Origin: Sthenelais limicola
Lineage: Eukaryota > Annelida > Polychaeta > Phyllodocida > Sigalionidae
Direction of reading: 5' to 3'
DNA: 64,000 nt
Assembly: GCA_942159475.1 (NCBI GenBank)
Contig: OW804095.1
Location: forward strand, 62,834,773-62,898,772
Both the position numbers and the translations under genes were made by a program. The notes under the pieces were generated by a model. That model was given only the letters and a program-made list of their open reading frames with translations, was not told the origin of the DNA and made no database searches. Shown here in pieces: positions 42,501-56,385 of the stretch (position 1 is its first letter; each line of letters opens with the position of its first letter).

Positions 42501-43873
42501 TAAATTTACTGTAAGTATTGCTCCGCCGAAGTATACATACTATATTGTGTTATACATCTAGAGTCATATATATAGCTCTGCAGTTTCGACATATTGGCAA
42601 TTCACAGTCGTCCTCCCAGTGCAGGCCTTTAAATTTACAGAATGGGGCGATACTCCCATTGTCAGTAGAAAAAGTGTACCTTTGATACTGTCTTGTACTT
42701 TGGGATCAAACACACCGGCCTCGGGGAAAATTCAGTTGACGTATTTTTCGATTGATTGTCATCAGATTCTTAAGAAATCGGCAAGAAAATCGTTCTGGAT
42801 AGGATTCTTGGATGTTATTAAATTATTAGACAAATGCAGCAGGTGCGGCATGATAATTGACTATCATTTTAAGAACATATATACGTCATACCAATGGCAT
42901 GCCTTATGTATTATTGAAAATAATACGTTGCATAAGAACTGAGCGTCTAAGTATATGTCTACCAAAGTCTCAACTATAGTTGTCAGGGAAAGAAGCGTTT
43001 TATAACATGTTATCAGAAAAAATTGAATGTTGAATCGTTATGGTTTATGTTGCTTATGTTATTACTTTTTCCACATTAAAGACCAGTCCTGAAGAGCTTT
43101 CTTCACGACACATCTTTTCGCTTATATGTAACGAGGAAAGATTATACTTGCCCTTATTATATAGGCCTATAATGTGTGGGAAAATTGAAGTTACCAACTA
43201 CTAATTGCTATTCAAGGACATCTCGCTTAGCAGCGTTCTTGTTATTTTGTGAAATTAGGGGTTGTACAATAGTTGAAAATGTCTTATCCCAGTCGTGTTG
43301 GCTAAGATTCTGTTAAAATATGCAATTTGCGCCTTTTCATAGTCCTAAGATCCTTCAATAAATATTGTGCGTAGCTTTAGTGAACCACATCTAGCCAGTC
43401 TTTAATTGTTTTCCAGAATATTTGGAACGGTTGGTACTTTCCACGAACGGCCGGTACTGAAACTTCATGCCGAGTCTAAAGATATCGGGACAATACCTGG
43501 TTAGGAAATTGTACTTAAAGGTATCAACCATTATGACAAAATAGACCTTAACAAATGTAGTCATTGTTTGAACAAAATAACTGAAGTAATTGATATCTTG
43601 CTGCTGTTAGCCCATATAATATGTTTACACAAGAATTTGAAGTTGACTTAGCCGAAAGAAAATGAGCATTTATGATCGATGATAAGAGAACTCACTGCAG
43701 CAAAGGATTTTTTGCGGGCCTCCGAAATATGAATGTGGACATTTACGAACCCCTGCAGCAAAAACAACATGGTCAAACCCTCCACAATTTTAGTCAGATG
43801 ACTTGCGTATGAGTAGAAAAATAACGGAACCAAAAGCATGTCCAAAATCTTTAGTTTTTTTATCAATATTCTT
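39577..43873. other. Intergenic, no gene seen
   Basis: Several ORFs of 60-110 codons on both strands (for example 39866-40192 -, 42070-42393 +, 42619-42942 +) show no motif and no convincing splice context. A palindrome lies at 41817-41859 (TTCATTATTATATTG and its inverse, loop 13). Confidence 0.45.
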
Positions 43874-43916
43874 AGAATAAGTTAGCGGCACTCTAATAGT
43901 GCCGCTAACTTATTCT
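43874..43916. repeat. Perfect 19 bp-arm hairpin
   Basis: AGAATAAGTTAGCGGCACT (43874-43892) is exactly inverted at 43898-43916 with a 5-base loop. Size and perfection suit a small MITE or a recent inverted duplication. Confidence 0.65.
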
Positions 43917-46213
43917 GAATACTAGTATGTGCAATTTCTAAAATTGTGCCTGTCTTATAACAGGTCTTAGGTTAGCGACTGACAAAACATTTAAGATTTA
44001 TCCAAAGAGCTAAAGAATAACACAGGACTCAGGCACCGAAAAATAAAATAATTCCTCGGGTATAATTTCGCTCTAAATAGGCTACACAAAAGCTTTCTTC
44101 CAATTAAATAGTAATTTACGAAATAATGTGCTAGTCATTTTAATTATACTTCCTTTATGGCTATATCTTTCCTCGACTGCACCCTAAATGTTGTTCGTTA
44201 TTATCAATGTAAAATGCCAAAATCTAAAAGGGATACCAACACACTGAATTCACTATAATCCAAGATTCATCATTTACTTTCTATTTATAGAATTCATCCC
44301 GATTCATTCAATTGAATGAATTGCTTACAACAAAAAGCGAGGCTTTTGTGGTTTCGCAGACGAAGTTGACAGTCGTTTAGTATTTGAATCATTTGATGCC
44401 ATTTAGCATTTTTAAGTGAGGATGGACTCTAGGACTTCGCTGGCCTATGACAGAATTAAAATATATTTTACTTCACTCTTTGCAATCACGAAATCGCATC
44501 ATCTGTGCTCAGGGCCGAACGATTCCATAGGTCGGTCGGCGATTGACATTTCAAAGACGCGGTTTAAGATGTCTTGTCAGCCTTGGAACAAACACTTGAC
44601 ACAAACATTTTAAGTGCCTAATAAATAGCCAGATCTTTCTTGAAAAATATTTCAATTGAAATAGCATATCATTCGGGTTACCGCAACTATGGTCCAAAGT
44701 TTAATTCTGGGAATCAAAAGTTCAAGTGCTTCTCTAATGCCACTCTAACGCGGAAATCAGTCGTGGTGGATGTGGCACATTGTTAATTTATTATTATTAT
44801 CAAATTGTTTAGATGAAAGCAACTGGCATGTTTTCTCACCCCTCTATAAGTATCAATCGCTGAAATGTATTTCGAATTTTCAATGCAGAGAATCTAATAT
44901 ACAATTGTATAATGGAATCTTCAAGCTTTGATGTTCGAAAGTATCATAATACATTACTAAACAACGATGGCGTTATTATTTGAAGCTATTGAATAACACT
45001 ATTCTATAGCTTCAAATATTCTACTAACTTCAGCTATTCTCCCACTCGAGTTGACTCTAGACTAGTTGTGTAAGGATTCACGTCAATGATGTTAATACCT
45101 GTCTGAGTTTCGAATCTGAAACATGTATTTTTTAATCGTATAGGTGATGATACAGAACACTATTTCAGTTATTTCCAAATTGGTTCATTCATGGTTATAA
45201 TATTATTGCATGTTACAATCTGGGATGTACAACCTCAATGCAAACCTTCCTTCTTACATTCCATAGGTCATAGAAATATTGTGACTTTCTGTAGGCTATA
45301 TATTACAACATTGGGCAGTAATCTGAATAGAAAAATAGATAAAAGTACTCTCGTATTGAATACGGATACACGCTAGCTCCAAATCTGTACCTGGCCTTCT
45401 AGAACTTAAGAGGGAAAAGTATTAAACCTCCCTAAATCGTGGATATCTATGTGATTCCTTGGCTGCATCCAACGGGGGATTAGAGTGCCTGCCTGTTTTT
45501 GTTTGATCTGACTTATTCGTGAAAGGGGCAGGGTGACCAGCACTGATGTTTCTTCCATAATGAATAGATTCCCCTTCACCAGGTTTCCTTTAAGAGTACG
45601 CTTCTGCTCTTCATGTGGGGATATTTTGGTGAATGTTACAGTGCACTGGCCATTTGGTCTGTCTTTTCTTTTCTCTGATCAATTGCAGGCCTCCTACCTT
45701 GGTCGGAGCGAGAGAACCTCTCTCCTATGAACATTAAAACCTTCTATAGTCAAAGTCGTTAATAGTTAAAAAAATAAAGACCTTGTGGCAATCAAATCTC
45801 TTCCACTTCATGACAACTTGATGAAAAGTAATTTTGTCTCTTCAAGTAGTTGGAAACAAATTTCTGTCTCTGTTGATATATTATATGATTCCAACTTTCT
45901 CACAAGGAATACAAATGGTACGAATCGAGGGTCAAAATGGTAAAAAAAACCTACCAATTTCGGCAATGTCTTGGAAGACATCGGGGAGTAGGAAACATCT
46001 GGTCTATAATGATAGACCAAACAGATTGTTTTATAAGATATCTAAATTCCATTGATGATCTGATGTATTGTAAATGTTGAATTATCAAATACCTGGCTTT
46101 AGAAAGAAGTGTAGCCAAATTTACCCCATGTCAACTCAATTGGAATACTAGAAAGATGGTCAGATTATTATACCTAATGGCATAATGGAGGTTTGCAATC
46201 ATTCAAGACATCA
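43917..46213. other. Intergenic, no gene seen
   Basis: AT-rich, with chance ORFs. It includes a palindrome at 44977-45018 (TATTTGAAGCTA and its inverse). Confidence 0.45.
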
Positions 46214-46440
46214 GGTCAAATCGCACTACACCCCAAAGTGAAGTGCGATTTGACCCCATGTTGAGATCGATTACAAACCGAACAGAGTGCCTTAGGTATT
46301 TATTACATACTAAATCAACAAGAGAACTCGATTTTAATAGTATTTTACCTTGGTTTCCATCAATCTTGTGTATATTCGGCTCAAATAGCACATGGGTGCT
46401 ATTTGACTTTTCAAATAGCACCCCTGAATAGCACCCCTGA
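46214..46440. repeat. Pair of short hairpins with related repeats
   Basis: GGTCAAATCGCACT (46214-46227) is exactly inverted at 46242-46255. TCAAATAGCAC (46381-46391) is inverted at 46396-46406 and followed by further direct copies (TCAAATAGCACCCCTGAA, AATAGCACCCCTGAA). An (AT)n run follows from 46447. Confidence 0.6.
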
Positions 46441-49400
46441 AATCACATATATATATATATATGATAAATGATATGATTAGACCAGAGACTGGACCATAGC
46501 CCTGTATACTTAGTTGCTTGTCATGGACAATTAGTTAGTTCAATTAGGAAAACAAATTACATCTCGTTTTTGGCTCTGATATTTTAAGTAAACCAAAGCT
46601 AGCTTACAAAAATCTGGATTAAAGGTTATTATTTAGTGCAATTACCGTTATTTTATAGTTGACTAAGTTAGGAATGAGGTATTATTAAGCAAATTTGATT
46701 TGCAAAGCCGAGCTTTATAGTCTTCCGGGAAAGAATTATTGAACGAAAGTATACTTTTAATATATATGTGATCAGGAATAATTAATGAGAATTAGTCCTA
46801 TACTTTTATTGAATATTTATATATAATGTTCTATTATAATCTCTAGTTTTAAGAGCAGACATAATCTTGTCTGCCATTATCTTTATTAATAACAAGATTT
46901 AGCATCAGTATTCTCATTAATATTTTGTAGTTCTGAAGGCGATAGTACATCACGATGAAAAATGAGAATGAGAAATGGAATGATGGGGTAGTTAGACACC
47001 CAAACGTTGTGAACTTTCCTTTTTTTCTTGCTTGCCTTTGTTGATACGGTTCAAGGCTCAGTAACAAAATAAAACCATTAGGCATTATTATAATCGGCAC
47101 GAATCATATGCGTCATAGGACAAAATCCAGTTTAAGCCTGCCTTGAATGTGGCACACACTATCTGCTATGTTAATTCCGGTAATCTTGAAGTATTTTCTT
47201 CCTGTTCCGCAGACATGGGCCTAATGAAGCGATATCATCCCGTATCAAATATTCAGAATACTTGAATGATACAAGACCATCAATCGCGGAGGAGATAAAA
47301 ATGCTTCATATAACGATTATTGAGTTGCAATTATTAAGTAAATCAAATTATATCTGCCTTACATTTTGCCTGTCGCGAAACTTTTCTTCAATTTATAGTT
47401 GCCAACAAAATAAATTTTAATTCTAACCCAAATGTTCTTATCAAACATCGCCTTGTCTTGCATTGTAGGTCAATCAAGAAAGGCCGGGACAATGTCATAT
47501 TGACGCAAGTCAAACAGGTGAGATTCAATCCGACTTTAGAAGGAATCTCAGTAGGTGAACCGCCATGGCAGATACCTTCCTCAGAGAGTATTCAACGGAA
47601 ACAATTTTGTTGGATGGAATAATCCGTATTGTCTTCCTCGAGAAGCCTGCCATACAGGTTTCCATTAGCCCATGTTAAATCTGTTGGAAATATTTGATTA
47701 TGTCAAATAACACGCATTAGTACAGATTGGCCGAGTGAGCGGTAGACTATATGATTATAGAAATTTACTAGCGATAGCTGTAAATTTATATGCGCTTTGT
47801 CAACGATCAGTTGCTTACGATCTATTTCCTTCGTGCATGTTCTGTGAGGCTTTGCCATCACAGATTCTTGGCCAAGTTTGTCGATCAGAAACAGGAAAGA
47901 TCTTTCAACGAATGTCTTGTGTTACTCTCTTGTAGACATGCATAAGTTATGTGTGTTGTTTGGGATGATTTTATTTATTCTTTTCTTATAATTACAGCAA
48001 AGAGAAATAAAACTTCAAAAGCCTTATTGCCTATTATAGAAGTACTTTTATGTTCAGATCATGCTTTGAAAACCACTGTGGGACGCTTTTGAATCGGTTG
48101 GATTCTTAGGAAATCTGAGCTGCTGCAAGAAGAGAAAATAATATCAATTACTTCTGTGTATTGTATTGAAAACTGTCAAAAGCGATTCCCTTTTGTGTCT
48201 TGCTGTCTTCCACCTGAAGATTTTTTCCTTGATGATAATTTTGTCCGCTCTCCCAGCTGTGCACACAACGCGAGTTCTCGTGTCGCTACCGGGACTAGCC
48301 ATTGTGTCCCTCACTCTTCCAACCCTCTTTTTTCCCCATGTGAATTGATTCAAAATTGAGTTTGATTCTCATTTGCAGGTGTTGAAGATCCAACTTTATT
48401 GCAAGTCGGGACCTAATGAGCGTCGTATTTCACTGCCATTGAAGAAGCAAAGTAACTCTATTCCCTGATCAATTAGTTCCCGTTTCTTCCTTTCTCAAAG
48501 GCGCTCACGATTGGATGGCGTGAAGATAGATATGGGGAAAATGATATTTTTGTTCTTTTTGAGAACGATATTACGCTATTGATGACTTTCGATATTACGC
48601 TATTGATGACTTGTGTCATTTGTCTCAATTTCTAAACGGTATTGTCTCAGAAAATACATTTATTAAGGGTACTGGCTTAAAGTGGAATGATGGCGATTTT
48701 TATATGGACCTAATACGTTTCCAGGCATTTAAATTATACGTTAATTAAGGAGTACATTTTATTTCAAGTATATTAGTTAAGTTATATTTTGTATATTCAG
48801 TATAAATAAGTTCTCATCATTTCGATGAAATTCATATCAATGTCTTGCTATTCTTGACATATCTGTAACCATATGTAGTACTTCCCTTGACTGGGTTGAC
48901 ATAGAGCATTTAATAACACAAGGGTGTAATGTGTTAGGATGGGTTTACAAATTAAACGTTGAACGCGAATAATTTCTGTATACTGCAAAAACGGTTAGTC
49001 TAGATAAAGTAGCACATAGCCTGTTTTTGATCATTGAAAAAAATCTATCATGTATTTATACTTCCTTTTGGAGATGTTTCCTTCCCTCGGAACCATTACG
49101 AGATTAACGTTTTATGACCTTGATGATTAGGGACTTGAGGTGTGTTGTTTGACATCAGTAGTTTGGAAGGAGTGTTTCTTTGGAAGTTAACTAGTTGGAA
49201 GTGTTTGCTGAGTGAATCCACTACTTCGCGAACGACATGTATAGCTGAACTGCACAAAGTAGTCCCATTTTGCCTGGTTGATTGTGATCGGTAGCATATA
49301 GGAGTAGCGGCAAGTCGGCACATCGTTCATATAATTCGGGAGAGCTTGACTGGATAGGACTATACTATTCTAATTCTCTGATAACCAAATTATTCTAATC

Positions 49401-50624
49401 AACATTATCATTATCATGCCGATCATGCATGTCTCATTATATGTTGAAGATGATAATTGAGATATTAAACTTAGAATAACGGAATAATAATATTTACCAT
49501 ACGTTTTCCTTATATCAATTATAGATCTTAGAAGAATCTCCCAATTGAAATGCCATGTGCAGCGGTGCGGGTGTATTGACTGCCGAGTGTACAGGATAGG
49601 ATGAATAGTATCGTGTTCCCTAAATGAGTTTGCCAAATATCAGCATTCGAGTCAGCGAAATTATCAATCGAGCCAGGAAGAATAACAACAATGTATACGT
49701 ACTTTCCATCTATCATTCCTAATTTGGACTATGAGATGTCTATTGTCGTATATGATTTCTAATATCCGAACTAAGTTCATTTACACCTCGGAACTCATTC
49801 CTCTTTGTATTCTCGCGGCGGTCCTATTTGAACAATAGGGATCCATTGTATTGGATTTGGGTGTGTCTTGTTTCGAAAAAAATGTCACGTAGAACGAAAA
49901 ATGTACATAAAATAGCGATAAACTTTATGTTAACTTCTCAATTGATAATGAACACTTACAGAGAGCATGTACAAATAAATATATCACGGTTCTGTACATT
50001 AGGTACAAGGTATTTCCAAAGTTTCTTAGTGCTAGGACACTTCTATAGAGATGCTGCATTGATTTTATGTGATAGATATAATGTACAATTCTCATCATAT
50101 CATGGGCAGGTACACTCAAACAGTGCATAAACTAGTACACATAATATGATGACGAAAAACAAATGAACAGATCCACACTACTCATTTCCTAGATAATGTA
50201 GCCATTGGAACATTGTAAGAAAAGTCCTTATAACTCAAAAAGAGGGTTTGAATAAGAGCACGTAGCTTTATATTCATAATTCGACGCAAGCAAAGAATAA
50301 TGTCAGGATTTTAAAAAGGACTAATTCCAAATTTGTACATGTAACACTCACATCAATGGACTGTTAAAACTAAGGACGATATCTTGGCCAAAATATGTTA
50401 CATCCCAATTTTTGTCAATGTTGATCCCCATCCATTTCTTCTTGCTTTTTCCTCTCTATGTTTACCCCCAATAAAATCTGTGAGTTGACGTCACAGAGAG
50501 GCCGACGAACCCCTGGCCTTTTATCACGACGTCGGGATCCCGTTCCCCCTTTCATGAAGCACGCGTTTCCACGAGACTCACTCAATTTAATGTCACTCAG
50601 TTCTGTGATTTATCATCATTTTTA
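46441..50624. other. Intergenic, no gene seen
   Basis: AT-rich. A 23 bp unit (CGATATTACGCTATTGATG and on) is duplicated in tandem at 48566-48588 and 48590-48612. ORFs of 60-100 codons lack motifs. Confidence 0.45.
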
Positions 50625-50626
50625 TT
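50621..50626 (-). terminator. AATAAA overlapping the neuropeptide stop codon
   Basis: On the - strand the end of the coding sequence reads GAA TAA TAA A, so an AATAAA hexamer overlaps the stop codon. If used, the 3' UTR would be only about 10-30 bases. Signals further downstream cannot be excluded. Confidence 0.3.
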
Positions 50627-51169
50627 ATTCCTCCTCCTCTCCGAATCTGAACGGTACATGTGGTACTTGGGGTGCGCGCGTGTCCCGTCCATAGCGCATA
50701 AGTCGTCGCTTGATTTCCTCCAATGCTTCATCGTCGCTGGCGCGCTTGCCGTACCGGAAAATCCGCTTGTCGGCTGTATAATTGTCAAGGTCGTCATCGT
50801 CGTCACCACTGCGCTTTCCATACCTCAACAGACGGCGCTTCTCTTCCGCTAGACCTTCCTCCGCCTCGGCTTCCTCTCCACTGCGTTTGCCCCAGCGGAA
50901 CAATCTTTTGAAGTCACCTTCGTCGTCTCTTTTGCCCCACCTGAACAACCTCTTAGTGGAATCGAACTCGTCCTCATTGCTTTGAATGTCGTCTGCCCTC
51001 TTACCATATCTGAATATACTTCCTCTGCCGTATCTCATGAGTCCTCCTCGCTTGCCGTAACGTAGGAGACCACCGCGACCGTAGCGTAAGAGCCCACCTC
51101 GACCATAACGCATCAAGCTAGGCCGTTTGTCTAGAGATGATTCTTCTACATCAGCAGACTCTTGCTCAC
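50625..51169 (-). CDS. Last exon of a neuropeptide precursor with about ten RYamide/RWamide peptides
   Basis: This is a secreted precursor cut by prohormone convertases and amidated to give short neuropeptides. The exon starts after a good acceptor (TTTTATTTTGCAG; first base 51169, with two bases completing a codon) and runs to TAA at 50627-50625. In order the peptides before amidation glycine are PSLMRY, GGLLRY, GGLLRY, GGLMRY, GSIFRY, LFRW, LFRW, RLLRY, IFRY and RLMRY. Most are followed by GKR, some by GR, and spaced by acidic linkers (for example SGDDDDDLDNY, SGEEAEAEEG) ending in KR. The C-terminus ends with a divergent PFRFG followed by EEEE. The first exon with the signal peptide is not identified and may lie at higher coordinates. 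The exact family is uncertain: a multi-copy L/I/FxRYamide precursor of an invertebrate type. Confidence 0.88.
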
Positions 51170-51689
51170 CTGCAAAATAAAAGTTTTCGCAATGGGTTTC
51201 ACTTAGTCATTGATTTTTTATTCGTGATGTTGCATTTTGCAGAAATTACAGAAATTATAACTTCTCGTAGTTGTAGAGGTTCTCTCGCTAGCTGTCAGAC
51301 AGGTAGGAGTTATACACGTAAATTAAAAACTACTGATGTGACACAATGAATTATAACATTCCTTCTTAAAAAAAAATACAAAATTTCCAAGTTCATTGAA
51401 TTGGTGATACATGCACTTTCACATTCTTCCATTGGGGCCTAGTAAATGCAAAATATTGTCTTGAAGACTGGCATAATTCACGTTGGAGACACTTGTTAAG
51501 GTGTGATGGAAGGAACACTGAAACAAACCACTTTAAGCAAGTGCCCCCTGTTATTAACACTACTGTAGCATGGTAAATCTAATTCATTATATGACTTAAA
51601 GGGAATGTTAACTTTAAATAAACAGGTTCGATAGTGCGTTTTGCTTTTCTTGTATACGATCGATTTTTGGTCTTCTGAAATAGCTATAT
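51170..51689. other. Intron or upstream region of the neuropeptide gene
   Basis: This should be intron sequence immediately upstream of the neuropeptide exon. I found no convincing signal-peptide exon with a matching donor phase here. Confidence 0.4.
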
Positions 51690-51765
51690 AGCACGGTCTA
51701 ATGGATAGAGTACATCATTGATTTTTTTGGCTCCCGATACATAGGCTTCGAGTTCATGTAATTCT
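51690..51765 (+). repeat. tRNA-like relic, possibly SINE head (tRNA-Arg-like)
   Basis: GCACGGTCTAATGGATAGAG resembles the D-arm and A box of arginine tRNAs, and GGCTTCGAGTTCATG about 50 bases on resembles a B box. The anticodon arm does not fold well (run of T), so it is not a functional tRNA gene. Confidence 0.35.
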
Positions 51766-54700
51766 CTCCTATCTAAATCGTTTGGAGGAAACCAAATACC
51801 ATATATTATGAAGGAAATTGACATGATTCTATTGAATAACTCTCCATGAAACCTGTAATATGGAAAATCATGCGAGCAATTTACTGCATGATGATAACCG
51901 CCAGAACACCTCAACCAAAGTTGCTTCTGCTTGTATTCCATTATTATTCTGCAATATTATACTGGTTTTTAGCAGCGCCTGATTTTGCAAGCGCTACATT
52001 AATCGTTCAATTATTTTCGGTAGAGTTACGTTACATGATTAATCTGCGTTATCCCTCATGTGACATGTGACATGTTTAGCATAATCAGACCTTAGAATTT
52101 GATATCCGGAAAAAAAGCAACCGAGTTCACATACATTGTCTAAATGTATGCATTATTCCAACCTTCAAAGGAATAAGAGGAATACTGTGAGACTCAAAGG
52201 ATTTAGCTATGAAATCGGGATTTTAGATGTTATAAGCTGCACATTAAATGACATGAACTATTCAATGATTTGACTATCTCTGGGAGTTGTCCATAGTGGG
52301 ATGAATATCATCCAACATACCTGATGTGAATATTGAGCAGTGCGTGGCACATGTCACGCTTTTAACGTCGAGTGTAGTAAGATTCGGTAATACATTGATT
52401 TTGTCAAGTATAATGCCGATATAGTGCGATGCGAGTGGAAGAAAGGGATTTTACGCAATAGGATCAATGTCTTCTATCATTAATAAACGGTCTCAAATTG
52501 ATACACGGGGTCCATAAACATACTCCAGCTTATGTTTATCTGTGAAGAACTATATATAGGTTGAACGCTTAGCATATGAATGTTTCTAACATAACAATGA
52601 AGCATTGCAATGGACAATGAGCCAATGTGATATTTGTTTTTATATATCGATCTGGTATGAATGGTTCCCGCTGGCTCTGGGAAATAAAGGAAATATAACG
52701 GTAAACTCGCCAAGGCTTTCTCAGGATAGATTGGCTTCATTTATTCCTTGTCTCTCAGGGGTGTTCCAGCGAGATATTTTAATTTGCATTCGCCATGCGA
52801 TGAAAGCCCTCACTATTAGGCCCTACTTTCAAACTATTCATAACATCTTGTTAATATGATGTATATGGTCATACTTTCCCATGTATCTAACAATAGGACA
52901 GACACTTCACTAGCTAATCAAATGCCAACAATTCGAACGTTTTTGTTGTCTGTATAATATGACATTCTTCTTTCAAATGAGGGTGGCCTATACTACATTT
53001 TAGACACATTCTATGCAGAATATAACAGACGCGTGTTATTGCCATCTCGCTGATATTCTCGGCGAAATTTTCGGAATGATTTAGCAATTCGAGTACCAAA
53101 CAACATCTTTTTTATGATCCCTTAGATTGTGCTCTGTCCTTTGAATTATCCCTAAGAAGAGGGGACTGGCTTTTTCGAATGATTTTATTGACCGTAGAAG
53201 TCCCCTTTTGCGTGGGATGAAAGAAAGATCTATAAAATCATTGCGCCTATGTGTCGAGGTTATGAGTTTTCATCACACAACAATCATATTGCGGAGGTGC
53301 TTACAACACCAAATTACTGCTCCCTCTGTGATTTGCTCTCTGGGAGGTCCTCTACCTTTCACACAATGGAAATTCTCTCAAAGTGTCGAGCAAGAGAATT
53401 CTGCATTGAGTTCCAAATGCAAAGCTTTTCAAAAGGGTTGGGACATTCGTTAGCTTCTTATTAGTTAACATTCCTCTATAAGGAAGGAATTCCTAAAGAA
53501 AATGAATAGATTAAGACTGGAATACACTGCATTGCAGGAGCATCGCTCTCTTTAAGCCAGTCACATCTGACCATGTAACAAGTGCTCTCACGGTAACACG
53601 GTGTTGAGTCAATTAGGCTCGCCACGATGTCCGGCCAGAAGAAAGATGTTGAGTGCCAGTGTCGGTCGACCAACATATGGGATCGATATTCTTTGTTCCT
53701 TCATGCAAATGGCCCCAATAATGTTTTGACAGATATTAGCCGTGGGATACCTGAGGGTAGCTACGTTTGCTTTCCACGATTTGGGCCGGAACTATTAGGA
53801 TGTCCCTTCTTAACATGACTATTAATGAAGAAATTATGTCCACAATCCTGAGGTGTTCCTTGTTTTAGAGAACAAACAGTTCAATGGACAATGTTCTAAA
53901 TGTGTGCAGGTCCGTTGTGTTGAAAGTGAGGGAGGCAAACATTAATGGGTGAGATAATGGTTTGAGAGTCTAATGGCCGGTATATATACCTCGATGGCTG
54001 GCATTCTCAGGTGTAACGGTGGCACTACAAATAACAGATAATGCCAGTTAATAGGTAACAATAAACATCCCATCGTGTTTGTTCCGTGCATACAGCGAAC
54101 CCTGGGATTCTTCTCCAATTTCGTTTTGGCATTGGATTATATAATCTCTCGTGCATCACCACATTTTATATTATTTGTTTTTGTACCAAGCCAATGTGAT
54201 ATGTTATCTGTGAATAAATAATGACCCAAGTGGTAAGGAGGTAGACTTACGTATCTTGAGCATTATTCAATAACCAACCGGTCTCAATTACGAGGCTATA
54301 GATGCCGACTTATCATTCCTTGGAGACATATAGACCTCGTATAAGCCTTTGGAATTTCTACATTATATTTGAAAAGGAAAGATCCCTTTTGACCATATTA
54401 CTGGCATCATCGGGTAAAATGTTTTTGAAATGCACTTCATTACTAGCTGATTGAAGTGACGTAATGAGATCCTACCTCACAAAATTCATTGTCATGAGCG
54501 GAACCTTTAGGAAATAAGTGCCTATCTATGCGGATCAAAGATCTGCGCGATTCAAACGTATATATACCCATTGATGTTGGAATGGGATCATTGTTTTTTG
54601 CACAAAAAATTATGAAGTCATATATCGTGGCTTATCTTTATCGATGATATAAGAGCTAGATTGCTTTGGAACCGCTCTAAATTGATTTTGAACAACAATT

Positions 54701-56385
54701 AGAACGCCATCGTATTTTCCATAGATACTATTATTGCATATAGGACACATCATGATGCGTTATTCATGTTTCATATGCATCTAGTTAGGTCTGAATTAAA
54801 TGGGTTCATACAGATACCATTCATTAGATTATGGACAATTATTTAACTTGCAATCCGGCATATGATATATAGTAACAATTGTTGGTCAAATCAGGGTTCA
54901 TATGTTTATTCCTCAAATTCTATCGGTTTATTTATTCTAAGCATTCTTTATATTTGCATCTAACTCAACATTAATCCAACAATGGTTATGGTATAGATCT
55001 GGTTGGTCGGAAATACCGTAGCGACGTCACCACGATCTCTAAGAGCTTGCATGGTAATGCCACATCATAAACTGGGCGAATGTTCTCCAACTGCCCCGCC
55101 ACTTCAATACTAGATCTCAGCGCAAATTGCGTCCCTAGCCTCTCGCAAAAAAAATGTATCTCATGATGCTCTATTGCTGATGCATGATGCTCTATACGCT
55201 CACCTTACTTATCATTGTTTTGTTTTAATATTTTTTATTCAGCAAGACATTTTGCAATTATTACAATATTCTCAGTGCAAACTGTGACAGAGAATAAATC
55301 TTACAGAAAATGAAACTTATATATAGAAGGATATACTATCATTTTAATCTTCCATTCGTCTCTACTTATAATACACAATTGATGACTATACAACTGCAGC
55401 AAAAAATAGAAGAAAATTATAATAAAATGTCACGGCGTGTGTCCTAATTCTATCACGATACACCATTTAGCCATTTATTGACTGTGTAAATGGCCTGTTC
55501 CGTGATGATACTTACTCTGATTTACCTGTGATGTGCAAATCGGAATGAATATTGCTATTTATTGCTGTGCCAAACCTATCCACAGTTCCACATAATATTA
55601 TGTCATCTAGGATTATATTTATTATATCTAGCGTGACTTGAATAAGTAATACCAATAGTTTCACGTTGTCCCTCGTTGGATGATTTGTAGTGGTCAGAAA
55701 GCAAACAAGGAAAGGTCAACGTGTGGATTTAGGACTCTCCCCGCCCCCGAGCTAACTAACCCTAACTAGCCGAACCCATATTATGGTTAAATGCCAACCA
55801 GATCATCCTACTCGTGATGGATGAATTGCATAACCTCATTTAAAATTACATCATAAGTCACGATATGGAAGCGTGAGAATCAAATCTCATTATCCGCCCA
55901 TTTCTGCTACACACCCATTGCACCCGTCAACAGAATGTGAACAGCTGCAACTACCTGCGCATCATAATTGAGGTCTAAATTGGTGTATTGGTGATATTTT
56001 TTTTTTTAGGAATTTCCATTTCTCAGATACTTAGAACCAGTAATTTCAGATAGGAAAAATGTCTCGGATGTTGATATAACACTAAACCATGCTCTTCGTG
56101 CATTTATCTGACTAAAATTTATATTTTCCTCATATATATATTATATGTATATTGACTATAATTGGATTTCTTCGAATATTATAGACACTCTTTGCACTCC
56201 TGGATGTATCAGGGATACAAACTATTTGGCTCATTGAAGGCTTTTATAGTCAAGTGGAAAGCCGAAAGGTTTTCAAATATAACATAAATGAGGTTTTATT
56301 GATGAAGCAAACCACTTTGCTGAAATTATAGGTATACAATGACCGAAGCTTAGAGTCAATAGGAAAGATTAAGCCATTGTCACCC
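51766..56385. other. Intergenic, no gene seen
   Basis: AT-rich, with chance ORFs on both strands. Any upstream exons of the neuropeptide gene would be here or beyond, but none could be supported. Confidence 0.4.

Noticed and set aside
51690..51765. Functional tRNA-Arg gene
   Set aside because: The A-box and B-box likeness is partial and the anticodon arm does not pair. Listed only as a relic.
52323..52452. - strand open stretch reading like a leucine-rich repeat and ending at a CAG|GTATGT donor
   Set aside because: No acceptor lies in the open stretch and there is an upstream stop, so it cannot be an exon. It shows how easily LRR-like words arise by chance.
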